A program made the translations under genes and the position numbers. Positions 1 through 12,724 of a stretch of DNA of 64,000 bases are shown in pieces (within the stretch, counting starts at the first letter, position 1; every line of letters begins with the position of its first letter). Source of the stretch: Tetrahymena thermophila SB210 (lineage: Eukaryota; Ciliophora; Oligohymenophorea; Hymenostomatida; Tetrahymenidae); assembly GCF_000189635.1 (NCBI RefSeq), contig NW_002475939.1:54801-118800 (forward strand), read 5' to 3'. A model generated the notes under the pieces. That model did no database searches and was not told the origin of the DNA. It saw only the letters and a program-made list of their open reading frames with translations.

Positions 1-3000
1 GTTGTATATTTAAGAGTTGGTACACGTCATATTTACAATAATCACACTTGACGAGTTAACAAACTCCAAAATTGAATGAGAAGTAAAATTACTATTGTAG
101 ACTTGTAAATTTTCAATAACAATATTGGTACAATTTTAGAAACTAATCATATCTGTGAAATTATTATAATTTAAATTGCTTATAGTTAAGTTTTTTATTA
201 TTAATGTTTCTATATTATTAAATTGAAGAGGTACTTATATTTCAGTAATATTTATGTTCATCAAATGAAATTTATTTATATTTTTTTTAGAGTTTATTAT
301 CACTACTTAATCTCCGAGTGTCTTTATACCTACACTATTAATTAATACATTTGTAATAAGTGAATTATCAAATATACTACCATCTTTCAACAAAACAACG
401 CTACTGTTTGTCTAATCACTTTAAGAGAAATAATATAACTTAACCCCTTATTGGTAAATATTTCCATAAAGAGGAGGTGCTTAGAGTAATTAACCATTTT
501 AATATTAAATTCTAAGCTCCCTCAAAAATTAATTTGAGTAAGCTATATTTAATTGAATATTCTTTTGTAAAAAGTTATTTTATATGGTAGAATCAGATTG
601 CTAGTATTGATAAGTACATATTTATGAATTTTGTTATAGTGACACTCTATAGTAAACTATATCAATCAAACCTAAAGCTATAATTTCTAAATATCTATTA
701 GAATTTACATCTCTAATAATATCAAAAGAAAGAATTTTTAATAAGTTTTAATCCTTAGAGAAGAGAATAACTGGAGTAGATGAATTCTATGAAAGAGATA
801 CAACCTAGAACAAATTATTCTAAACCAAAATAAAAATATCTTTCTAGTATGTAAACTAAACTCTGTGAAGACTTTAAAGAGTAATTTAAGGATACACTCT
901 CTTCAAATTGATTCTGTTGTAAATATCTAGCTGACTATTACAGAAAACATAAATAAAGAAATCGTCAGATAAAATCTTGGTCTATATCAAACAGGGATTG
1001 CTAATTACACTTATTTACATGAGCTAGTAATTAAAGATATATGTAATACCTTAGTTACCAACAATAAATATTAATTATCGTTAGCTTTCAACATAAACAT
1101 TAACTACCAAATAATCAATATTAATTGAGTGTTATATATTTTAACTAGTAGTATTAAATATTTTGATTTGAGAATCATTCTAAACTATAATTAAACACAA
1201 GTCATCATTCAAGTTATCATATTCATTTGTGTACTGATTTAATGGGATGTAACTATAATTTTAAAGCTAGCTATTACCTTTTTAAAGTTTTATAACTAAT
1301 GAAATATCACTAGTACTGATCTATTAGCTAATTAGTTGATTATTAGTTTTGTAGGTGTACAAAATATTTTAAGAATAATAAATTAAATTATCGTTTTGTA
1401 TAAATCCATTAAAATATATGTTCTGACCATTATTTGATTTGTTTAAAATAAATTGTAGTTGAGTTGTATTAATAGTATTCTTTAAAGATACTTGGTAGAT
1501 ATTATTTGAATTATTTTCAACAATTAATAAAATATTAAGATTTTTATTATAATAAATGCTGTGAATTGAGAGTTTTATATATGCCTCACTTATTTTCACA
1601 ATTTTTCCTTTAATTATATCAACTGATGCATACAAGATATAGTTAAAATTTTAGTAAATAAACTGATTGACTGATGTCTTTAGTAGCTGAGCATATTTTA
1701 ATAATTAACTATCAATTTAGTTTACTATATATATATCTTTGAATTAATTAAATTGAAATAGAGATAGTGCCCTATTTCTTAAATTGTAAATTAAGTAGTA
1801 GTTATTATCAAAGGCTATATTTTAAATTTCTAATAGTTACGTCTAGAACAAATCTTCGCTGTAGATGCTTAGTTATAAGTCATACAAAATTATATCCTAG
1901 GTATCTTTGTAAACTGTTAATACATTTAATTATTAATCTAAAGCAATACTGGTAATTTTAGAAGAATAATTTAGATTATCGTAAATGACATCTAAAAATT
2001 TTAAACTTGGAAATGAGTGACAATAAATAAATTATGAGTCGTAAAAGAAAATAGCATTTTTATTGTTATCGATTACGAAGCCATATAATTTCTAGTATTG
2101 TAGCAATTAGCTAGTGAAATTATTTTACAGATATTAATAAATTATGAGAGATGGAGATTAATCTAAAATAATAATTTGCTAGTTGCTCAAATCGACATAT
2201 ACATTTTAGATATCAAAATAATTAGCTGTATTAGTTAAATACTTTATTTGAGCATTTAAAGCATCAAATATCTTTATGCTTCTTGTCTTCCCATCTATCT
2301 ACAATATATAATTGTATTGATAGTCATATTAGAAAACAGTGGAATCCTAATTACAAACAGTAAATTACTGTGAAGTTGTTTTTTCTTGTACTTATATAAA
2401 TTAGTATTGGTAATCAGCAGGATAAACTAATATTTTTCTGTCAATATCATAATAAGGTTTACAGCCTTCTATATTCATCTACTATATATTCTAAATTAAA
2501 ATTAAACAAAATATAATTTTTAAAATATGATCCTCTTTTGAAATTAATATTTACAAATGTTTGATTAGGATTTAATTCTCCTGAGCTTATAAAATATTCT
2601 AAAATAGAAGGAGAATATAAAACAATCAGATTTTTTTTGCAGAACAGCATTTATTTTAAAGATAAATATGGATTTTATAGATAATTTATAGCTTTGATTC
2701 TCTAAGTCATGTACTAATTTATTTTTAAAAATAAAATTAAAATTAAGAAATTTTCTTTAATTTACATTAAAAACATAAAGTTTTTGTGTATCTGTTTATA
2801 TAATAACAGTTTGCTACTCAGTACAAATCTAGAGAGAACTAATTGAAGAGAAAGTCTAGATAGTTTTTAATTGCTGTTAGCTAGGTAGCGATGGATCAAA
2901 TAGGTAGAGTTTATCTTCATAATCACTAAAAACAAATTTATCTAAATTTTAATCAACAACTATTAATTTAAACTGATAATTAAATTAATACTACTAAATA

Positions 3001-6000
3001 ATTTTAAGGTTCATTAGTTTTTTTTTAATTATTTTTTATTGAGACTTACTGTAATAATAAACTATGTAATTTTAATTATCTGCATAGATAATTTATGAAT
3101 CACTACCTAATTACGAATAACTATAAGGACTATTTTCAATATTTCTAATAACTTTAGGAATAAATATAATACTATCAATTATAGTTGTAAGTGAATCTGT
3201 TTCTGTTTTGCTGTAAAATATTTTAAACAAATTAACGGTTGTATCTAAAATTTTTATTATTTTCATATATTTGTGGTGTATTATCTGAAAACCGTAGCAT
3301 GCCAATTCAAAATTTTATCCAATAAAATATAAAGAATAAACTTAATTTGGATTGTCTTAAGCATTTACAAAAGTCTAAATTGTAACAACTTAGAGAAGAT
3401 TTAAATCGAATTTAAAGAAAGATTATTTATTACAGAATAAAACATATCCATCTCTACTTTTGTAGTAGAAGAATAATGTAGGAGAGCTTAAGCGAAGGCT
3501 TATAACTTATTAAACTGATAAATCAGGATTTAGTTGAATTACAGAAGAGCTGTTAAAAAGATATAGAAAATTTTGTGATACCCCAGAAAAAAGTCCTGAC
3601 TCAATATCTTACCCATAATCATCATATGATAATTAGTTAGGAGAAAATGTAAGAGTTTTCAAATTAAAAGCAACTATGTATTGATAATTTACAAAAAGAT
3701 AAATATAATCCTGAAAAACAATTTCATATTCATTGTTGTAAATTTACTCTTGAACATATTAGATCCAGTAATAGGAATAATTTTAAAATAATTGAACAAC
3801 AGTTCTTTTGTTAATGTCATATAAATAAAGAATCATATTGTCATTATCAATTCCTAATATTGCATCTTCAATTTAGATTGAGTAATTTATATAATTAGAA
3901 GAAGGACCATTTGAAAAACTGCTTACCCATTCATTTTATTATAAATCAAATAGCATGTTATAGCTAGTTACAAGTATTAGATTATTTTTAGAAATGTAAA
4001 TACTTCCAATCACACTAATTATTGACACAGAAGAAGGAATATTTAATTTTGTGATTACTTTTTTTAACTTTAAATTATAGATTACAAGAATGGTTTGACT
4101 TATTATATTATTATATTATATTGTGATTAGATCGTTATTATTAATTACCTACTACATACTTTTACAACTAAGTATTTAATTGTCCTCATTTAAATATTAT
4201 TCGTTAATCCAAATATTTTTGTACATTTCAGCTTGTTAGTAAAATGGTAGATATAGCTATGTCTATTGATAAAAGCAAAACTATTCGTTTTATACTACCA
4301 CAAATGAAAGAGTATTTTGCTAAAAAACTTAATTATAAACTCCAGTTTTTTGATTTCCTAAACTATTATCAAAGAAATTTGTATAGCCTTCAGTTGTAAA
4401 AAATTAAATATTCTATTAACTAGAGTCACTACTGATAGTTGCTTCAACCATATAAGAAGCTTTTTATTTGTAAATAGAATAGTTGAAAAATATGTATAGT
4501 TGTTAATCTATTAGATACACACTATAAATTATTATTTAAGAAAATTTGTTGGACTAGAAACAAGGAAAACTAGATGATTGCAGTTAAGATTGTTAAAAAA
4601 AGCTATCATTAATAGTAATTAAGCAAAATTAACTAGATTCTCTAATTAAAGCATAATAATTATTTTACCCATAATTTAAGGCATAAATTCCATTATAAAT
4701 TTTAGATGAAGATATTATTTTAGTCTTCATAGTACAATTTGTCCAATCATTTGATATTTCATAAACAAGTGTATAACCTTGACTTTAATAAGTAATAAGA
4801 AAATACTTATTTTATGGAATAAATAAACTCTCGTTATTATACAAAAGTATAGATGAAATTGTAAACAGTTATGTTAAAGTAAATGTCTCCTACAATTAAG
4901 TTAGCTTATAGACTTGAATATTTTACCCTACTAGGCATGCAAATAATCCTTAATTATCGTTTACAATAGAAACTTTAAAATATCTTGGTATATTTATTAT
5001 CTATTATAAAAGACTTCCATCTTATTAAATCTTGAGGAGATAGGTCTATTATAAAAGAAAATATATTAAAGCTAAAAATAAATTTTAATTTATTTATTTA
5101 ATATATGTTAATATCAATAGGAATTCTATTTTTAAATTTAAGTATAATTATTAAAATATTTTGTATCATAATAAAATATTTTATTATTTAATACAAATAT
5201 AAGCCAATTTACTTTTTTTAAATTATTTGATGTTAAAAAATATATTTTTCAACAAAGTTTTTTTAATAAATTAATTGATTTTTAATAAATTATTTTTTTT
5301 AATATTCCCTATTTTATTATTTTTTCAAATTTTGAATAAAATAAATGTCTAAAATTAGTCGATTATAATAAAGCAAATCAATAAAAATGTAATTTGATTG
5401 AATTGGAAAAAAAATTATTATCAAAATTTATTTAAATTATATGCTATCCTTTTTCATTAATTTGTTTATTAAAAAATAATATCAAATAACAAATTTATTT
5501 CGAGCATTTAATTTTTTTCTAATAGCTTACTTTCTTTTGATTTATTTAATTGTCTATGCATATAAATATGATAAAATTAAAATTTGTATATTAAACAAAA
5601 TCTTTAAATATAAATTACAAATTATTTACCTTGCTTTATGCAGAAGAATAATAAATTGCGGCTCTCATTTAGTAGCTTATTGTATTTATATATACAATCT
5701 CATTTTACAAAACAATTTATATGCTTTATTTAATCAGGTCTACTAACAAAATTTAGTTTAGAGTAGTTATTTTATAAAATATTGCATTTAATTTTAGATC
5801 GTAATAAGAGAGAGTAAGACTTGACTTTTGAGAAATATCAAATTGTTAAATTATGGATTCTTTTACTAAATCATAAATAATGATTCTTTATTTGCTTGTG
5901 CATGATACTACATCACCATTCTAAAAAAAGATATCTGTCATTTATAAATTCTAAGAAAATTCATCAGGAGAAATAAGATCAAAAATTTACAATATTTGAA

Positions 6001-6607
6001 GAGTAGAACTAGCAAAATAAAATCTACAAGGATATTCATATAGAACAACTTTTTTATTGGAGAGCATAAATGCAAAAGAAATACCATTTTAAATTTAATA
6101 ATTTTGATACTCATTTACAATATTACAATTCTATATACTTTAACATATTTTAGTTGAATAATTTTCGATCGTATTATTTTCACAATTAAAAACACACTAC
6201 TTTGTATTGTAATTAAAAAACAGTTCATCTTAACACTTTTTTTCCTTTATATAGCACTACCCATCTTGCTATAGCTCCGAATTTGCATCACATTTAATGC
6301 ATTTACCTATATAATTACAAGATATACAACCTGATATCAAACAATCATTACAGGTCATGGTTTATAAATCCTAATATGATCCTTGATTACATTTTGTTTA
6401 ACAAATGTTATCATTTGGTTGTAAAAAAAGATTGTTTTAACATTTAGAACATTAATTTTATTGCTATCCAAAGCATGACGCACATGAAGAATCACACTAA
6501 ATACAACTCTATTACAGGTAGTCATATGTTTATCCCTAAGTTTAGCAACTTTAGAAATAAAATAATCTAATCTATATCAAAGCTATTAAATACTTAAAGT
6601 ATTACAT
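1..6607 (-). CDS. Large secreted/membrane protein: Cys-rich furin-like, propeller-like and beta-helix-like repeats (partial)
   Basis: Read on the minus strand with TAA/TAG as Gln, an ATG at 6607 opens a hydrophobic signal-peptide-like start (MQYFKYLIALIQI...), followed by repeats of the C-x2-C-x3-C-x2-C type (CIQCDSSCASC, then CQTKCNQGSY, CNDCLISGC), typical of furin-like growth-factor-receptor repeats. Exon 1 is 5630-6607. A 584-nt GT...AG intron (5046-5629) joins it in phase to exon 2, which runs to position 1 and beyond. Exon 2 is about 1,680 residues of beta-strand-rich repeats with recurring N/D-N-x-hydrophobic turns, resembling a beta-propeller. Its last 70 or so residues (about 1-210) are short xIENLxV / N-x-T units suggesting a right-handed beta-helix. 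The frame is interrupted near 2631-2638 and near 2463-2475 (see findings). No kinase or membrane segment is visible in the part present; a C-terminal membrane span would lie outside the window. Ciliates carry many such large surface proteins of unknown function. The gene call is strong; the function is unknown. Confidence 0.8.
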
Positions 6608-8166
6608 ACTCTTATTAATTTATTTTTTAATTATTGTTTGAAAAATAAATTTTGCAAATAAAATTTCTACTTTTATAAGAATTAAGACCAAAAAGTTGGT
6701 TTTATATTTAAAATAATAACTTTTAATTTGATTTTTTATTAGATGAATTATTTTTTATTGATTGTTTTAGTTTTTTAAATTCCAATAACAAATAAAAGTA
6801 GTACTAATTTTAAAAAATCTGTAAGCTAAATTTTTTTGAGTGAAGATTTAAAGTAGTAATAAAACATAGCCACAAAATATTAGTAATATTCAAGTGTATT
6901 TCATCTTCTATATATATATTTTTTTTTAATTATCGATTTTCATTTGTTAAGAATAAGAAAATCTAAGAAATGTAAGAAATATATTATCATTTTAGGTCGC
7001 TTCACTTATTAACAGTTATTCATTAAAAAAAGATAATTTGAAGAAGAAGAAAAAAATAAATATTCGAGTATAATTTAAGCATTTATATAGTAAAATATTT
7101 GAATTTATTTACAAATAAAAACTAAAATTATGAAAAATTGCTTTCAAAATAAAATAATTATGTTGGAATTCAATGATTCAAAATTATTTACAATATTTTC
7201 ATTAAAATTTTAAAAAATTATATTTTTTTAGATAATTTTTTATTTCTTTGCTTGAAATAAAGAATAAATTGTATTATTATTTATTATTAGTGTAATATAA
7301 ATAATACAAATTTGATATATTTTGTATATTATATGGAAACAATAATATAGAGTCTATAATATTTCTGAAGAATGAGTTTTTCTGAAAATTTTAAAGATAT
7401 ATTTCTAAACTTTTATTCTAATTGTTTTTTAGATTAAATAATACATATCTTGAATTAATTCAATTTTTATTAAGATAATAATTTTTTTATTTTCAAGTAA
7501 AACTTATTTAAATATTGTAAATTTGAATTGAAATTCAATTTTTTTAAATCAATATCCACTTTGTATTATAATTATTTAAAACCTAGAAAAAATATTCATA
7601 CTTGATTAATATTGAGTTTGAAAGATATTAATTTAGTTAGTACTTTATTTTAAAATTGAATTGAATTATTAAACATATTTATCTTAAAAATATAAGAATA
7701 CTTTTTTTTTTAGTTATAATATTTATATTTGAATAATTATTATCATATTTAAACTAAAATCCCATAAAGATACAAAAAGTATAACTATTTAAATAGAAAT
7801 GTTTAATAAGTTATTTAGTTTGAAAAATGACAATTAAATAATTGAATAAACAATTGATCACACTTAAAAATATATTCAGAAAATGATGATGACATTTGCA
7901 AGATTAATAAAATTCATTAAAAAAATAAAAGTGTTTTATTATTAAGCTTTTAAAATTTTAGGTAATCAAATTTGTTATTTTTAAAATAAAAAACTCTTTT
8001 CCTAAAGATTTTTAAATATCCTATATTTGTGTATATCTAAGCTATTATTATAATCAAATGATAAATATAAAGAAAATTTATTAAAAACATTATCTATCCA
8101 ATTTAATTCCAGTATTTTGAATAAGTGATACATTTAAAAAAGACCTAAAAGAAACATATACAAGAG
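6608..8166. other. AT-rich intergenic spacer
   Basis: Divergent spacer between the minus-strand surface protein and the plus-strand secreted orphan, so it should hold both promoters. It has long A and T runs and dense TGA in all frames. I see no conserved coding pattern, tRNA-like cloverleaf or clear repeat. Confidence 0.6.
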
Positions 8167-8799
8167 ATGAAGCAAATTAGAGCTTTAATATTTATAATAG
8201 CAATTTTATCTTAAAACTATATATATGTTTACTGTGCTAGCACAAATTAGCAAGGAGAAGATGAAAATATGAAAATAATAAAATAGATTATGGACAAAAT
8301 ATTCTAAATGAAGAAAACCCTCAACAATTCTACTTAGTAAAAGTAATCATCTCCAAATTAAATCATAAAGTTGAATATATTAAATATTGAAAATAATCTA
8401 AATTCTGTATATCTTGGACCAAGATTATAAGAAATTTTTTTGGCTCTTCATACAATTTTAAGTGAGGACACTATTTCTTATGATTCATTTAAAAGCTGGA
8501 CATATGAGTATGGAATTAATTTAGTTGGGATGACAGGAGGAGCTTTATTAGCCCTCTAGTTATGCGAAATTTTGTCTATTACTAATCCTCACTTAAAAGT
8601 TATTTCTATGATTAGCATGGCTTATGTTGGAGATAAGACAGTGGATTTATTAAAACGTTATGATCCTAATTATGTTTTAAAAAAAGAAGATATTTTAAAT
8701 ATTATCGAAATGGACTCTGCCCATTCATAAGCAATAATTAAATACATTAAGGAGCATTATTTAGAAATATCTTTGTACTATATAAATTAATACAAATGA
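8167..8799 (+). CDS. Small secreted protein of unknown function (210 aa)
   Basis: Single-exon frame of 210 codons plus TGA, reading several TAA/TAG as Gln. The N-terminus is a clear signal peptide (MKQIRALIFIIAILSQ followed by YIYVYCAST). A Gln/Asn/Lys-rich linker covers about residues 27-70. A better-conserved-looking C-terminal part (about 85-205) contains short motifs such as GMTGGALLAL and YVGDKTVDLL and looks helical. No transmembrane segment follows the signal peptide, so secretion or delivery to a granule or vacuole is likely. I do not recognise the family. G+C is clearly higher than in both flanking spacers, and the frame stays open with a normal start and stop, which supports a real gene. 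Confidence 0.75.
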
Positions 8800-10241
8800 A
8801 ATTATGGATTATAATTCTATAAACATTAAAAAAAAATACTTATCATTAAAAAAATAATAAGAAACATAGTATTACATATTAAATAGACATTTATAGACAC
8901 ACACATTTGAAAAAATTTATAAAATTAATTTTATTCTCTTTAAAAAATTAATTTGGCTATGATAAATAAATATTATTTAAAATTATTTTTCAATAATTTT
9001 CTTAAAAAGTTTAATCTATCTAGATTAAATGAGGTTACATTTTATATTTATCTATTTTTTTTGAAATTACAAAATTTTTTATTGCTTAATTTTCATTTTT
9101 TAAAATCATCTTTAAAAAAAGATAAAGTCTAAAATTTATTTTCTGTAAAGAATTTTTTTATTTTTTACATTTAAATAAAAAAATATAAATTAATCATTAA
9201 GAATATTTTCACCATTTTTATAAGTTATATTTAATTTATGATTAAGGGTTAAATAAGATAATTAATTTAATATAAAAAAAATTAGATTTAAAACTTTTGA
9301 ACTATAATACTGACCAAATTTTTTAGCTATTATAAAAGCATCTTATTTAGATATATTGTAAAAGTTAATTCTTTGTAACTATTTATTCAGTCTCAGAATT
9401 ACATATTGCATTAAAAATAAATATAGTTTATCAATCAGCCTAAAACCGAATTAAATATTTTAATTGTTAGTTGGTTGATTTAAGAGAAAATAGAAAACTT
9501 TACTGATGAAAATAATAGAAAACTAAAAATATAATTATACATATTTTTTGTTTGATTACATTAAATTATTACAAAACCTATATCTGGATGTAAAATTAAA
9601 TTTATTCTTTGCGAAATTTTAATATTGTTTGCAGTTGGCTATTTTCTATTGCTTTATTCCTATTTTTATCTTTTAAGTTGGCAGTGTAACATTTTAAAAT
9701 CTAAAGAAAAATACAATCTTTTTAAAAAATACCTACATTTTCTATTAAAGCAGTAATCTAAAAGAATTAAAATCATTTAATAAAAACTAAAAATTATTAG
9801 TATATCTGGATATTGTCTCTAAAAGAATTATCTCCATATTTATTAAGCTTGAATTAAAAATAAATATATATCAAAATCAGTGTTTTTTATCTCAAATTTC
9901 ATAAAGAAGCACACTTGTTTTAATTTACAGATCAAAAATGTATATCTATTCATAATTTTTACCTGGTTTTACTAGATATATTTTTTAATGGATTCATGCA
10001 TCTTCATCAAGTTAATATATCATATTTTTATAAATGGAGTAGGACATCAGATAAATTAATTACTTGTTTTTTGTATATTTTCGTTTTTAATTTTAATTTA
10101 TTATAAAAAAAATATCCATAGATTATCTTTAAATTCTTGAATAAACACATCAATAATAGTTTGATAAAAAAATAATTAGAAAACAAAAAAATAATCTAAA
10201 AGATATTTCAAAAATTAGATAATCTACAAAATATAATAGAA
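8800..10241. other. AT-rich intergenic spacer
   Basis: Spacer between two plus-strand genes. It contains only AT-rich low-complexity sequence with frequent TGA. I see no coding pattern, RNA gene or repeat unit. Confidence 0.6.
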
Positions 10242-10871
10242 ATGCAAGCTGCTGATCAACACGTTACTGAAGTCTTATAAAAGTTAAAGCTAGCTATGAA
10301 GCACTACAATATTTCAACCATAGATGGCTACTTTAAGATGGACAAAGATAATAACTTCGTAGTAAGCGTTAGTGAATTTGGCGAGACTCTTAAGTAGGTC
10401 GATCCAACTTTAACTGCTTATGAAATTTAATTAGCTTTTGATAGATTTGACACAAACAAGTCAGGTACTCTTGATTATAGTGAATTTTCTTCTAACATGG
10501 ATAAGATTTAAATCCCAGACACCAAAACTTACACCACAAAAGAACAATTATAGGAATCCTAATAAAATGTATCCAAGGCTGAGTTAGAAAAGTTATAAAA
10601 TGATTAAGCTGCATTGCAAACAGCAGCTGATAGAGCAATTAGCAAGCTAAAATAAGCAGTTGCTTACTACAATATTAATCTTTATGATTTATTCAGAAAG
10701 TATGATAGTACTCGTGATGGAGTTCTTGATATAAATGAATTTGCTAGACTAATTCTCCAAATGGAACCTAATCTTGAAATTACAGATATTTTAGCAGCAT
10801 TTGGTAAGTTTGATTCTGATTAAAACTACACTATCTCCATCAGTGAATTTTAAGATGCTATTAAGAACTGA
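10242..10871 (+). CDS. Four-EF-hand calcium-binding protein (209 aa)
   Basis: Single exon, 209 residues. Four 12-residue EF loops are visible: 34-45 (DKDNNFVVSVSE), 70-81 (DTNKSGTLDYSE), 155-166 (DSTRDGVLDINE) and 191-202 (DSDQNYTISISE). All have Asp at position 1 and Glu at position 12, so all four should bind Ca2+. The two EF pairs are separated by a Gln-rich, probably helical linker (about 85-130), unlike the short linker of calmodulin. Each pair is preceded by a similar segment, KLKLAMKHYNI (14-24) and KLKQAVAYYNI (135-145), so the protein arose by duplication of one paired-EF module. It resembles the Tetrahymena 23-25 kDa calcium-binding proteins in size and design, but I cannot assign it to one. 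Codon use (GCT, AAG, GGC) is that of a well-expressed gene. Likely cytosolic or ciliary/cortical; the target is unknown. Confidence 0.93.
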
Positions 10872-12724
10872 CATATATATATAATATATTCATTTATAAA
10901 TATGACCAAAAGTAATTAGACATATCTGTTCATGCATTAAAACTTGTTTTTGTATAAATTTTAAACATTTTTCTATTTTAAATAAATAAAAAGAATTTTT
11001 CATGTATATTCATATCAAAATGATAAAGGTAATTAATAATTCTTTAAGTAAATTTTAGCTTTTTTTCTAAAATATTATAAATATACTCTATAAAATAAAT
11101 ATTTCAATTTAATTTATTTTATTTTACTTTTTACCGTTTTAAATAATTATAAAAACAAATTTTAATATATTGCATAGATAGATAGATATTGAAAAACTGA
11201 TATTTATATACTGGTAATAGTGGATATCAAATAATTTTTTTTTTATTTTATTAAAAATTTTTTGCTTAAAAAATTTTTTTTTTTTCAAACACTTAGAGAA
11301 AAATTCTTTTTATTTCATCTCTGGTTTAAATAATATTTGATAATCAAAATTTTCTAAAATATTTACCAAAACATTATTTTGAACATATTAATAACAATTA
11401 TCAAATAGGAGCTTATTTTGTTAAATTGCAAATTTTTAGTTAACTATAACAACATTATAATTTATGAATAGCAAAAATAATATTTAGAAAATCTTAAAAT
11501 ACATCTAACTAATACTTTCATAATCACTATCAATATTTAAAATATTATGAAATAATTTTTGAAAGCATATGTATAAATGCAATTAATAGAAGCCTTATCA
11601 AGTTAGAAATTAAAAATAGTTAAAATTAAGTATGATTTATGTTTAAAATAAGGTTAATTCTTATTTTATTAGATAAGAGCAACTTACAAACATGTAATAA
11701 ATAGTTAATTAAAATATTTAAATACAAAAATAATGCAAATTTAGTTTCAGACATATATCTTTTATTTTTAATTAAATTAGCAAATTAAATAAATTTTAAC
11801 TTTTTACAGAAAAATGTTAGATGAATATTATTTATTTCTCTTCAATTTTAATAGTTTTATGAATAAAAAATTTATTAAATATAAATTTGAATAAAATAAT
11901 TATTGTTTTTAAATTAATGCTGATAAATAAAACTGTTATTTGTATATTAAATTTTGTTTTTATTTTTATTTGGTATAAAATTATTTAAATTTATCATAAT
12001 AATCAAAAAATTATAAAAAATGAATTAAAATTATAATTTTATATAATAATTTACGTGAAATATTTTGATTGTTTGTCAGTAAAATATAATAAGCTATTAG
12101 ATTTAAATTGTATTTTTTATTTAAAATTAATATTACTTTTTAATTATATTAATCTACTAATATATTATAAATTGGTATTTTCAAAATATCCAGTAATAAA
12201 TAATTAGAATATATTGGTAGAATATATGCTTTTTTTTAGCTATTAAGAGCAATTTTAAATTGTTTTATACTTCTTTAACAGCTGTAATTTTAATTTAAAA
12301 GGAGTTTGTGGTTATGCTAGCTATGAAATTTTTTTTTACAAAAATTTAAAATCTACTATTATATAATAAAAATTTAGCTAATTTATGGCAGTTTAGATTT
12401 GCTTGATTTGAATTATATGTATATAAAAATGCATAAATGCGATTAAGCAAGCATTTATTTATAAATGAGATCAATTATAAAATCTTTAACATATTATTTT
12501 TGAAGATTATTCACTGCTTTTATATGACATAGAAGTATATGAATATTCTTTCCTTTTTTGATATTGATTAGAATAAAGAAATCGAATTAGATTATGATAG
12601 AAAGCTTTTTGTTAAAACTTTTTAAATATGTAGTATTTACTTACTTTTGTTTTGCAAAAGGAAAATAAATAATCTAAAAACAGGCTCTACTAATTTAAGA
12701 AGCTTAATCAGGAACTAAAACTTT
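10872..12724. other. AT-rich intergenic spacer
   Basis: The longest spacer in the window, between the EF-hand gene and the kinesin. It is mostly A/T runs. The last 150 bases before 12725 are slightly richer in G+C and may be kinesin leader. No RNA gene or coding frame is supported. Confidence 0.55.

Noticed and set aside
5537-5746. 69-codon standard-code frame on the plus strand
   Set aside because: It overlaps, antisense, the end of exon 1 and the intron of the minus-strand surface protein and has spacer-like composition; no protein features.
6685-6710. AAAAGTTGGTTT resembling the Tetrahymena chromosome breakage sequence
   Set aside because: Only the central bases fit; the 15-base breakage motif tolerates very few changes and several positions differ. 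No telomere repeats lie nearby.
12400-12480. Short inverted matches around GCATAAATGCGATTAAGCAAGCATTT, suggestive of an RNA hairpin
   Set aside because: No cloverleaf, no T-arm consensus and only short AT stems; not enough for a tRNA or other RNA gene.
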